NCBI RefSeq assembly: GCF_035317345.1
Contig: NZ_JAYKTU010000003.1
Origin: Cellvibrio fontiphilus
Lineage (GTDB): Bacteria > Pseudomonadota > Gammaproteobacteria > Pseudomonadales > Cellvibrionaceae
DNA length: 64,000 bases
Strand: one strand, 5' to 3'
The notes beneath the pieces were generated by a model that saw only the letters and a program-made list of their open reading frames with translations, was not told the origin of the DNA and did no database searches. Of the stretch, positions 51,501 through 60,274 are shown piece by piece (position 1 is the stretch's first letter; each line of letters opens with the position of its first letter). Position numbers and translations under genes: made by a program.

Positions 51501-53456
51501 TTACACTTTCAAATACAACCAAATGACCTGATAAGCGCCGAGCTTAATAGGCTTGCTGAAATCGATGACAAATGGTTTGTGCTCGATTAAATCTGTCACC
51601 TCGCGCGCGGGTAATAGGTTATGCAAAATGTCGGCGCTCATAGCTTGCTCCAGCGCACTGAAATTACAGACCGCTAATAAGCGCTCACCATTTTCTGCCA
51701 AGCGTAAATACGCAAAACAGTGATCATTACCGGTGCGCAAAATTTGTGTGCTGGCGCTGCCAAACACAGCATGTTTTTTACGCGCAGCAATCATTTTACG
51801 CAGGCCTACATTTACTGCATATTGTGGCGTACCGGTCTGGTGCGCGAGGCTCAATGCCTCTTGGGTAATAAGCGGGCGATTTACCCAGCGGGCATCGTGC
51901 ACTTTGTGCGGGTCAGCCTGAAAACTGTAATCATTGAGCATCGCCAGTTCATCACCTGCATAAAGTAAAGGCACACCGCCAATACTTAAAATGACGCTGT
52001 TTAATAACAAAATACGTTTAATAGCCAGGGCAATTAAGTCCGACGAGTTGCGCTCCAGTGCTTGCTGCAAACCAGCGAGCGATGCGAGTGAGCCGCATAC
52101 CCGGCAATCGCCATTTTCGGGGTTTTCCTGAAAGCCCAAGCCCAGCGCAAAAGAACCTTCAAAACGGCCAGTGTAAAACTGGTTTAAAAATAATCGGTGG
52201 TTGTAACCATTAATGCCCAAATGCGCGGCATCACCGTCATCAAATGTCCAACCAATGTCATCGTGGCAGCGCACATAATTAACCCAGCTGCAGTGCGGAT
52301 TTATTTCAAAACGGTGACTCAGACTTTGGGTAATCAAACGCGTTTTTTGCGTGGCCAGACTATTCCACAAGAGTGCCATCAATAATGGGTTGTAAGAAAG
52401 CTGGCATTCATTGGGCGCAATGTATTTGACCACCTCGTCCGGGTGCACAATGGCTTCGGATTTAAATACCACCGCCGGTGCCACAATTTGTAAACAGCTA
52501 TTAAACGCTTTGATCAGCGCATGGGCTTTGGGGCGATTTTCACAGACAGTACCCAAATCCTTCCAGATAAATGCCAGCGCATCCAACCGCAAAGAGTCGC
52601 ACCCCAAATTGGCGAGGAATAACATTTCATCCACAATTGCGCGGAACACCGCCGGGTTACCGTAATTTAAATCCCACTGAAAATTGTTAAAAGTTGTCCA
52701 TACCCATTTGTCGATATCGGGTAAATAACTGAAACTGCCACGGCGCACACTGGGGAAAATTTCGCGCAGGCTTCTATCGTATTGATCGGGCATACGGCGA
52801 TCATCAAACATCAAATAATAATCCTGATATTCACTATCGCCCGCACGTGCGGCCTTGGCCCAAGCGTGATCATCTGCGGTGTGGTTAAACACAAAATCCA
52901 ACACCAGACTGATACCTTCGTCGCTTAAGGCATCCGCAAGTCGTTGCAGATCTTTGGTAGTGCCCAAGGCAGGATTCACACAGCGATAATCGGATACCGC
53001 ATAGCCGCCATCGCTATCACCTTCCGGTGATTTGTACAGCGGCATCAAATGCAAATAGGTAAGACCCAACTCTTTAAAGTAGGGGATTTTATCCAGCAGC
53101 CCATTCAGGTTTCCGGCCATTAAATCTACATAACAGGCCATGCCCAACATCTGCTCGGATTTATGCCACAGTGGATCAGCAAGGCGCTGTTTGTCTCTCT
53201 TTTTCAGGCGCGCTTTGCGCTGGGCAAAATTACTGGCGAGAGTTTGTACCAGTTGCTGCAGGTGATAGTGCAAATCGTAGTGTTTGTCATAAACCTGCAA
53301 CAACAATTCAAACAAAGTGGGAAAATGTTGCTCCAGGCGGGATAAAAATACTTTGTGATCAGTTTTAGTGAGCGACGATAAATCGATAGCACCAAGGATA
53401 CGGGTTAAACATTTTTTGCTTTCGCTTGCTGGATTTATTTCTTTAACAGGATTCAT
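51501..53456 (-). CDS. ams: Amylosucrase (GH13_4)
   Basis: 651 residues (Neisseria amylosucrase 636). Typical marks: the helical N-terminal domain (1-100), DFVFNHTADDHAWA, FPSVRRGSFSYLPD, WVWTTFNNFQWDLNYGNP, nucleophile Asp in LRLDALAFIWK, acid Glu in FKSEAIVHPDEV, and Asp in YVRCHDDIGWTF. It transfers glucose from sucrose onto alpha-1,4-glucans, or hydrolyses sucrose. No signal peptide, so it acts inside the cell. It looks monocistronic and is not obviously linked to arabinan use. Confidence 0.93.
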   Translation of the reverse strand: MNPVKEINPASESKKCLTRILGAIDLSSLTKTDHKVFLSRLEQHFPTLFELLLQVYDKHYDLHYHLQQLVQTLASNFAQRKARLKKRDKQRLADPLWHKSEQMLGMACYVDLMAGNLNGLLDKIPYFKELGLTYLHLMPLYKSPEGDSDGGYAVSDYRCVNPALGTTKDLQRLADALSDEGISLVLDFVFNHTADDHAWAKAARAGDSEYQDYYLMFDDRRMPDQYDRSLREIFPSVRRGSFSYLPDIDKWVWTTFNNFQWDLNYGNPAVFRAIVDEMLFLANLGCDSLRLDALAFIWKDLGTVCENRPKAHALIKAFNSCLQIVAPAVVFKSEAIVHPDEVVKYIAPNECQLSYNPLLMALLWNSLATQKTRLITQSLSHRFEINPHCSWVNYVRCHDDIGWTFDDGDAAHLGINGYNHRLFLNQFYTGRFEGSFALGLGFQENPENGDCRVCGSLASLAGLQQALERNSSDLIALAIKRILLLNSVILSIGGVPLLYAGDELAMLNDYSFQADPHKVHDARWVNRPLITQEALSLAHQTGTPQYAVNVGLRKMIAARKKHAVFGSASTQILRTGNDHCFAYLRLAENGERLLAVCNFSALEQAMSADILHNLLPAREVTDLIEHKPFVIDFSKPIKLGAYQVIWLYLKV

Positions 53457-53589
53457 AGTGTCTTCCCGACTATAAATTTATACATTAGCGACCACTGGGT
53501 TTTACACCAACTGGCAAGGTATGAATAAAAAGAGTATAGACAGGACAGCAGCGATTGCTGCCGAAAACAACGGGAGATTCGCCACAAAT

Positions 53590-53626
53590 AAAAACGCCAG
53601 CGCAGGTTTATCCGGCTGGCGTTTTT
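53590..53626 (-). terminator. Terminator after the PEP-CTERM gene
   Basis: AAAAACGCCAGC (53590-53601) and GCTGGCGTTTTT (53615-53626): a 7-bp G/C core continued by A/T pairs. It is bidirectional in form and lies 55 bp beyond the PEP-CTERM stop codon. Confidence 0.85.
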
Positions 53627-53680
53627 AGGAAACTAAAATTTATAACTTCTTAATTAACACTGAAAAAGTTAATCGATCAA

Positions 53681-54277
53681 TTATGCGCGGCGGCGCAACA
53701 TACCTACGCCCAAAGCCCCCATTAGCAGCAATACCAAGCCCGATGCCTCAGGCACACTCGCCGGGCGATGGATTTCTACGGTGAAATCGTCCATGCCCCA
53801 ACTAACGCCCCAGTCAGCCAGACTGTTATAAATCAACAGCTGATCTATACCGGCCCAATCCAACTGAATCCAATTAGGGCCATTGGGCGTGATTACGAAA
53901 CTAACCTGTGTTGCGTAGACCAGTACTCCATCCAACCAGCCCTCAAATGCCAATTCTTGTTCAAAAAAATATGAACCGAACCAGGCACCGATAAAATCAA
54001 AACTGCCCGCACCGGCCAAATCAATTGATGACCAGGCGCCGTAAGCGTTAAATGCAAGATTGCTACCGGAGACTACCGCCGCATCCAACCCTGTGCCAGG
54101 GTAATCGTCACCAGCCAATGCACCAATCACATTCCAGTTGAAACCCGCGTAACCATCGCTAATTTGCGCGAAAGATTCATCGCCCAGATCATCAAAATCG
54201 ATAACGGCAGCGCTGGCCGATTGCGCCATAAATACCAGCACTAAACTGGCGATGATTGTTTTGAATTTGTTGCTCAT
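53681..54277 (-). CDS. PEP-CTERM-type exported protein
   Basis: 198 residues. The signal peptide ends AQSASA. The mature part is Gly/Asp/aromatic-rich with beta-type segments (FDFIGAWFGSYFFEQELAFEG). The C-terminus is the sorting tail VPEASGLVLLLMGALGVGML followed by RRRA: a PEP-like motif, one helix and a basic end, with Ala in place of the last Pro. Such tails are processed by exosortase, not by the rhombosortase encoded at 12778. Function unknown; its place between carbohydrate enzymes suggests a surface role. Confidence 0.88.
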   Translation of the reverse strand: MSNKFKTIIASLVLVFMAQSASAAVIDFDDLGDESFAQISDGYAGFNWNVIGALAGDDYPGTGLDAAVVSGSNLAFNAYGAWSSIDLAGAGSFDFIGAWFGSYFFEQELAFEGWLDGVLVYATQVSFVITPNGPNWIQLDWAGIDQLLIYNSLADWGVSWGMDDFTVEIHRPASVPEASGLVLLLMGALGVGMLRRRA

Positions 54278-54360
54278 TATGTATTTACCTTTTTAATGGG
54301 AAACGCGGGTAATAAACCGCAGCGCGGCCTTATCACCCAGGTTTTATTAGTATTCAACGA

Positions 54361-56727
54361 TTAGAACGACAGGCTTTGAATTTGGGCATCGCTCAGGCTG
54401 GTTTCATAAATACGCAAATCGTCCATTGCACCTTTGTAGGGAATATCCCACCAGTTAACACCGAGCGAAAAAATGCCATTGGCGTTGGTGAAAATATTGG
54501 GGAAATTCACGCCGCTGAATTTCTTCACACCATTAACATATACATTCACTGCGCCGTTATTCACACTAAAAGCCAGGTGCGACCATTGGTTAACCGGAAT
54601 ATTCATTCCCAGGCCCGCGTCATACCAGACAGTGCCTGACCAGAGCATGGTGTTGCCATTCACCCAACCGTGCCCCATAGGCAGCAAACTGATCCAGGCA
54701 TCACCTGTGCGCGCACCAAAAAAGGTGGTGGTAAAGGCAGTGAGTTCGGTGGGTTTTAACCAGAGCGATACGGTGTATTTATTGCTGCTGATAATTCCGT
54801 TGGGTAAACGCACACCGGTATTACCATCAAACACTGCCGCTGAACCTTTTACGCCAGTGGTATAACTGAGGTTGCCGCCCAACCAATCGATGCGCGCACC
54901 GCTCACATTGCCAGCCGCTAAAACACCAGTGGAATCAGCCAAATTATTATCAAAGGCATAGTGCGCAATTAAACCGCCCATGGATTTTTCACGCACCACT
55001 ACCACAAAACTTTTGGTGGCGATTGTTGTGCCTTTTTTAATACTGGCAGTGAGCGTGACCATTGCATCACCCGCACCGTATTCCGGGCGAGTTACCACAC
55101 CACTGTTGCTCACAACGGCCGGGTTGGAAGATGCCCAACTGATACTGGCGTTGCGCGCGCCCTCGGTGGGCAGGCTGATGTTGTTAGTCACGGCCGAGGT
55201 ATCGCCCAAAGTCAATTCCGCTTTAATGGCATTCACGATTTGCAAATCAGTACGTTTCAATAATTTGCTACCGTAAATCGCTACGCCCTGGTTGGATAAG
55301 GCGGAGAAAGTCAGCGTGTAGGTTTTTGCAGTTTCATCCCACTGGTTTACCAACACACCTCTGAACGTTGGCGCACCGGTTAAATTAATTTCTACCTGAT
55401 TATCGCCCACCAGCAACCAGCTACCGCTCGCAGCACCGGTTACTGTGCCATTGGTATTCAGGCTGATGTACTGGGATTTTTTAATGCTGGCGGAAATATC
55501 CTTGGCGTGATTTACCAATAAATATTCACCCACCACAAAATCGCGACGCACTGTGCTGAGTGATTCGTTGGCGTAGCGATAAGGTGCAACCACTGGCCAG
55601 CCATCGGCATTCATAAACATTTGATGCACACGAATTTCATGCGCTTCGCCACGCGCGGGGAAACGGCTGTGGAAAATTAAAAAATATTTTCCGCTCGCCG
55701 CATCGTAATAAGCGGAGTTATGGCCGGGCGATACATAACCTGTGCCTATACCTGTACCCACCTCACCCAACTTACGCTCGAACAAAAAATTGCCCATGAT
55801 TTTTACACCAAAGGGCGCGATGCTCGCATCATCAAAAATGGGTAACGCCGGGTTGGATTTCACCGATGCCATGTTATTGCCCTGGGCATCGTAATAGGGG
55901 CCGTCCGGTGCGGTGGCGCGCGCGACACGCATGTTGTAACCGCCCACAGCATCCAAGCCACCAAAGGACGTGAACATGTAGTAGTAATTGGTGTGCGGGC
56001 TGTAGAGCACGTAAGCGCCTTCAATGCGGCTGTGATTGCCGCCTATTAAATGTTTGCCATAACCCTGGTTAGGCAGTGGCTTACCGGTTTGCGGGTCCAG
56101 TTTGAGGATAAAAATCCCGCCGGAATAGGAGCCGTAAATCATCCACAAATTACCTTGGGCATCATAGAAAGTATCCGGGTCTACCGCATTGGGGTGTTTG
56201 CGCGCGTCATAAATAGTGCCGTCTTCACTGGGCAGGCCCCACATACCGGACTTCAGGAAAATCCCCTTGTCCACATAAGGCCCCTCCACTGAATCGGCCA
56301 CGGCCAGCCCCATTGCCGAGCGGGGTGCATCGCCGCGGCAGGCGTTGTAGTACATATAAAATTTGCCGTCGGCTAGCTGGATAACATCCGCCGCCCAGAG
56401 CGTATTGCTCTCCGCCCAACTAAAGGTCTCTGCCAGTTCAGTAACCACATTGGTAAACAGCGGGTTTTGCGGGCTAACGCCATCGGCGATGGAGGTCCAC
56501 TTGAGCAAATCCGGCGATTTTGCTGCGGCCAAATGGGAACCAAAAACGTAGTAATCGCTGTTTACACGAATTACCGAAGGGTCGTGCACTGAAGCGTTTA
56601 AAAAACTGGGGGCTGTTACCGGCGCCAGCTGGGCCTGGGCGGTCATACCAGTCAACAAACTGCCCAGCGCACAGGCCGAAGCCAGTAAAGCCGCCAAACG
56701 CCGGGATTGGGGTCGCATTAATTTCAT
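54361..56727 (-). CDS. Multidomain GH43 endo-arabinanase with Ig-like and LamG domains
   Basis: 788 residues. The signal peptide ends TAQAQ. The GH43 domain (about 35-380) has Asp in SVHDPSVI, Asp in NAVDPDTFYD and Glu in RIEGAYVLYSP. A beta module (about 385-495) resembles the C-terminal domain of long arabinanases. An Ig-like domain (about 500-585, with SWASSNPAVVSNSGVVTRP) and a LamG/concanavalin domain (about 590-788, LIAHYAFDNNLADSTG, VSLWLKPTEL, YKGAMDDLRIYETSLS) follow. It is probably a secreted endo-acting enzyme on bulky arabinan, with the C-terminal domains binding carbohydrate. Confidence 0.9.
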   Translation of the reverse strand: MKLMRPQSRRLAALLASACALGSLLTGMTAQAQLAPVTAPSFLNASVHDPSVIRVNSDYYVFGSHLAAAKSPDLLKWTSIADGVSPQNPLFTNVVTELAETFSWAESNTLWAADVIQLADGKFYMYYNACRGDAPRSAMGLAVADSVEGPYVDKGIFLKSGMWGLPSEDGTIYDARKHPNAVDPDTFYDAQGNLWMIYGSYSGGIFILKLDPQTGKPLPNQGYGKHLIGGNHSRIEGAYVLYSPHTNYYYMFTSFGGLDAVGGYNMRVARATAPDGPYYDAQGNNMASVKSNPALPIFDDASIAPFGVKIMGNFLFERKLGEVGTGIGTGYVSPGHNSAYYDAASGKYFLIFHSRFPARGEAHEIRVHQMFMNADGWPVVAPYRYANESLSTVRRDFVVGEYLLVNHAKDISASIKKSQYISLNTNGTVTGAASGSWLLVGDNQVEINLTGAPTFRGVLVNQWDETAKTYTLTFSALSNQGVAIYGSKLLKRTDLQIVNAIKAELTLGDTSAVTNNISLPTEGARNASISWASSNPAVVSNSGVVTRPEYGAGDAMVTLTASIKKGTTIATKSFVVVVREKSMGGLIAHYAFDNNLADSTGVLAAGNVSGARIDWLGGNLSYTTGVKGSAAVFDGNTGVRLPNGIISSNKYTVSLWLKPTELTAFTTTFFGARTGDAWISLLPMGHGWVNGNTMLWSGTVWYDAGLGMNIPVNQWSHLAFSVNNGAVNVYVNGVKKFSGVNFPNIFTNANGIFSLGVNWWDIPYKGAMDDLRIYETSLSDAQIQSLSF

Positions 56728-57033
56728 CGATTCTCTCCACTCAACTTATGATTATTAGGCTGTTATGTCAGACAAATCCAAAAACCGGGCGCACAGAAAC
56801 CTGCTAGCGAATAAATCGCCAGAAAATCAAAAGACTGTTATCTGTACAAAAATGGAGGTTTTTGGGCAAAACGATATAAAAGCTTTATTTTTATAGCTGG
56901 ATCAGTGTGTCACGGGCGAAAACAACTATCAATAATAATTTATTATTATCTTATAATTTATGGTTTTTAATGAAAGGGGTTTTTAGTGTTAATTTGCCAG
57001 AAAGGAATATGACGTACTTTGGGATGGCGCCAG
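56728..57033. other. A/T-rich promoter region of the multidomain GH43 gene
   Basis: 306 bp without a gene. It includes palindromic AT tracts (AATAATAATTTATTATTAT near 56930) and TTATAAT. These resemble, but do not clearly match, the 20-bp sites at 47249 and 49951. Confidence 0.5.
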
Positions 57034-58542
57034 CTACTTCAAAACCTCCACCTGCAGCGGAAAATTCAGCGCGCAACCTTCAACAAAATCCTTAACCTTG
57101 CCCTCGTAATAAAGGTCGCCCTTGTGTTGGCCGGGTTGGTTGGCGGCGAGAGGAGGAAAGGCACCGTAGCCGGCGAGGAGGCAGTGCCAGGAGGCGGAGT
57201 TGAAGGCGGGTTTTATTTTGCGCTGGGCTAGTTCAGCATCCAAATCGCCGCAGCGATACCACACATCCAGAATTTGCAGCAACGACTCAGGCAATTGTTT
57301 GTTTTCACGGTTAGCGCGCCAGTAATCACTAGCCTGCACATTGTTCACACCGCGGGTATTTAATTTGTAGTGGGCGATGATGTAATCGCGCACACCTTCA
57401 AAATGATTATTCACTGTGCGATTAAATTCAGCGCGACCAGCACTAGTAAATTGGTGTTGATCCAGTGCATCCATGAAGGCCTCGATAGTCAACTGCACCA
57501 AATGCAAAGCGGTCGCTTCCAGTGGCTCAATAAAACCCTGTGATAAACCCAGCCCGATACAATTATGCGACCAGTGTTGTGCCAGTTGCCCCACTCGCAT
57601 TTTTAAATGGCGACATTCTTGCGCTGCATCGCTCATACCTATGTGCGCGCGAAATTCTGCTTCGGCTTGATCAGCACTGATAAATTGGCTGCTATACACA
57701 TAGCCATTTCCGGTGCGATGGGTAAGCGGAATTTGCCAGCACCAGCCGGCACTTAACGCCGTGGAGCGAGTTTCCACAGGCGGGCTGGCAATAGCAGCCG
57801 TAGGCATAACTACTGCACTGTCATTAAATAATTGATGCTGGTAGGAATTAAACGGTACAGCAAGCGCTTTCTGCATAAGCAAGGATGCAAACCCCGTACA
57901 GTCCACAAAAAAATCGCCGGCAATTAAATCGCCCGCATCCGTTTGCAGGGCAGTAATTTCGCCGCGATCATTGCGCAAAACTTCCGCGAGTTTTGCCTGG
58001 TGATGGATTACCCCGCGGCTGCTCGCCACTCCTGCCAGATATCGACCAAGTAATTGCGAATCAAAGTGGTAACCGTATTCCATTTGGAAAGGAAAGTGTT
58101 TGGGTGCCAAAGGCACTTTACCCTGCCGCGCTAATTCACCGTTGATAAAAAATTTTTCCGGATCGGTGATCACATCCAAGCCCAAACGGCGTGTGCGGCA
58201 ATTGGTAAAAAAATGGCGCTCGTTAAATACATCCGGCTGGGAATAAAACGGATGGGAATAATCATCAATACCGGATGCAGGGCTCCAATTCACAAAACGG
58301 ATATTGGCTTTATAAGTAGCATGGCACTGCGGCATCCATTCCTGTTCGGGCAATTCCAGTGTTTGGAAAAAACGTTTTAGTGAAGGCGTTGAGCCCTCGC
58401 CTACACCAATGATTGGAATTTCCGGCGACTCCATCAGGGTAATTTGCACCTGCGCCGGAGCCCAGTGTTTGGCAAATAAATTAGCGGCCATCCAGCCTGC
58501 GGTGCCGCCACCTAAAATCACAACGCGCAGTGGTTTATCCAC
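57034..58542 (-). CDS. Tryptophan-halogenase-like flavoprotein 1
   Basis: 502 residues. The FAD-binding motif VILGGGTAGWMAANLFAK is at residues 8-25; the halogenase marks are WCWQIP (W-x-W-x-I-P), the catalytic-type Lys in CHATYKANIRF and the Glu in GFIEPLEATALHL. Known family members chlorinate or brominate tryptophan with FADH2 and halide. Here the genes sit in a TonB-receptor sugar locus, where such proteins recur in Xanthomonas- and Caulobacter-type bacteria with unknown substrate. The start overlaps the upstream halogenase gene by 8 bp. Confidence 0.88.
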   Translation of the reverse strand: MDKPLRVVILGGGTAGWMAANLFAKHWAPAQVQITLMESPEIPIIGVGEGSTPSLKRFFQTLELPEQEWMPQCHATYKANIRFVNWSPASGIDDYSHPFYSQPDVFNERHFFTNCRTRRLGLDVITDPEKFFINGELARQGKVPLAPKHFPFQMEYGYHFDSQLLGRYLAGVASSRGVIHHQAKLAEVLRNDRGEITALQTDAGDLIAGDFFVDCTGFASLLMQKALAVPFNSYQHQLFNDSAVVMPTAAIASPPVETRSTALSAGWCWQIPLTHRTGNGYVYSSQFISADQAEAEFRAHIGMSDAAQECRHLKMRVGQLAQHWSHNCIGLGLSQGFIEPLEATALHLVQLTIEAFMDALDQHQFTSAGRAEFNRTVNNHFEGVRDYIIAHYKLNTRGVNNVQASDYWRANRENKQLPESLLQILDVWYRCGDLDAELAQRKIKPAFNSASWHCLLAGYGAFPPLAANQPGQHKGDLYYEGKVKDFVEGCALNFPLQVEVLK

Positions 58543-60046
58543 TTTTTTTCACTCCGGTATATTGTTGTAAAAACACATCGTGACTGGGCAATTGTTCCAG
58601 AGGTTTGCGTTTGGCCGTGGCGATACGCGCAAGCATTTGCTGCAATTCACTGGCGGCCGGAATATCCGCACTGGGGTGATAATCGCGCGGCAGAATGCCC
58701 TGCCCCATCATAACTTGCAGCCAGGATGAATCCAGAAAAATATCGCCAGGGTCATTCATCACCGTGCCGGTTTCACGGAAGAGCGCCATTTTGTGTGCAA
58801 GGCGATCCGGAATAGGCATATTGCGCAGGTAACGCCAGAATTCGCTGTCGTCGCGCTCGGTGAGGTGGTAATGCAAAATAATAAAATCGCGCACGGTTTC
58901 GTATTCGTGTTTTGAATCGCGATTGTATTCATCCACCTGCGCCTGGCTAATGCCGGCGTTGGGAAAATGTTTCATCAGGCGCACTATGGCCGATTGGATT
59001 AAATGAATACTGGTGGATTCCAGCGGCTCCAAAAATCCGCTGGACAGGCCCACTGCAATCACATTTTTATGCCACTGCTGTAGGGTGCGGCCGGTTTTAA
59101 ATTTAATCGGTTTGGGTTCAGCGAGCGCGGTGGAATCCAGATTGTTTAGCAAAATATTGCACGCTTCATCATCACTTAAATATTGCGAGCTATATACCAA
59201 ACCGTTGCCATTGCGATGGGTGAGCGGAATGCGCCACTGCCAACCCACTTTGTGCGCAATAGAGCGGGTGTAAGGCAAGGTTTTTTCAAAACGTTCGGAG
59301 GGCACCGCCAGGGCGCGATCCGATGGCAGCCAATGGCTCCAATCTTCATAACCCGTTTGCAGCGCCCCGTGAATTAACAGGCCGCGCATACCGCTGCAAT
59401 CAATAAAAATATCGCCGCTGATTTCACTGCCGTTTTCCATGCGCAGTGATTCCACAAAACCCGAATCCGGATTCAGCTTAACCGAACTGATTTTCCCTTC
59501 GGTGCGTTTTACGCCGGCTTGCTCACTGAGTTTGCGCAGGTAGCGGCCGTAGAGTGCCGAATCAAAATGGTAGGCATAGGGCACTTGATAAAATGCATCT
59601 TTTGTATCGAATTTGCCAAATACTCCTGCCTCACAGCAGAGGTAATTTAAATCGTATTCCCATATGGATTTATTCAAACCCAGGCGCTGACCACGCAACC
59701 AGGCGTGCTGGAAAGGACTAAAACCAATCGTAGTTCCTGGTGCACCAAAAGTATGATAGTAACTATCTCCCTGCTGCTTCCAATTATCAAAACGAATTGC
59801 CATTTTGATGGTGGCATTAGTTTCGCGCAGGAATTCAGGCTCGTTCAAACCCAATACAGAATTAAAGGTTTGGATGGGCGGAATAGTCGCTTCACCAACA
59901 CCAATAATGCCAATTTCTTCCGACTCAACCAGTTCAATTTCCACCCGCTGTTGCAACACTTTTTTCAACAGCGCCGCACTCATCCAGCCTGCGGTACCAC
60001 CACCGGCAATAACAATTTTTTTGATGGGATTATTCATTGGCTTCAC
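58535..60046 (-). CDS. Tryptophan-halogenase-like flavoprotein 2
   Basis: 503 residues, a paralogue of the 57034-58542 product. FAD motif IVIAGGGTAGWMSAALLKK, WQWRIP, Lys in TNATIKMAIRF and Glu in SGFLEPLESTSIHL. Both halogenase catalytic residues are therefore kept in both copies. No flavin reductase gene is close by. It lies 229 bp downstream of the TonB receptor gene, separated by a terminator, so expression may be lower than the receptor's. Confidence 0.88.
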   Translation of the reverse strand: MKPMNNPIKKIVIAGGGTAGWMSAALLKKVLQQRVEIELVESEEIGIIGVGEATIPPIQTFNSVLGLNEPEFLRETNATIKMAIRFDNWKQQGDSYYHTFGAPGTTIGFSPFQHAWLRGQRLGLNKSIWEYDLNYLCCEAGVFGKFDTKDAFYQVPYAYHFDSALYGRYLRKLSEQAGVKRTEGKISSVKLNPDSGFVESLRMENGSEISGDIFIDCSGMRGLLIHGALQTGYEDWSHWLPSDRALAVPSERFEKTLPYTRSIAHKVGWQWRIPLTHRNGNGLVYSSQYLSDDEACNILLNNLDSTALAEPKPIKFKTGRTLQQWHKNVIAVGLSSGFLEPLESTSIHLIQSAIVRLMKHFPNAGISQAQVDEYNRDSKHEYETVRDFIILHYHLTERDDSEFWRYLRNMPIPDRLAHKMALFRETGTVMNDPGDIFLDSSWLQVMMGQGILPRDYHPSADIPAASELQQMLARIATAKRKPLEQLPSHDVFLQQYTGVKKSG

Positions 60047-60203
60047 AGATCCTTAATCAGGGTTGTGCCGGTGTATTCATTGATTTTATGGGTATTTGCG
60101 TTGTTTAAGATAGCTGCTTTTAAAACGAATTAACATTTTTACGCCAAGCTATTTTATTCATTTATATACGATGGTTTTTTTTGCGCAGTTATTTAAGCAG
60201 GCA

Positions 60204-60240
60204 GAAAAAAACCTCACAGATTGCTCTGTGAGGTTTTTGT
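60204..60240 (-). terminator. Terminator after the TonB-dependent receptor gene
   Basis: AACCTCACAGA (60210-60220), loop TTGC, TCTGTGAGGTT (60225-60235): an 11-bp stem followed on the minus strand by a long T-run. It separates the receptor from the halogenase-like genes. Confidence 0.9.
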
Positions 60241-60274
60241 ACTAACTACAGCAATAAACTCACTACCACATGGA

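Noticed and set aside
12778..54277. Rhombosortase and PEP-CTERM protein as enzyme and substrate
   Set aside because: PEP-CTERM tails are processed by exosortases; rhombosortase acts on GlyGly-CTERM tails, and none is seen in the window.
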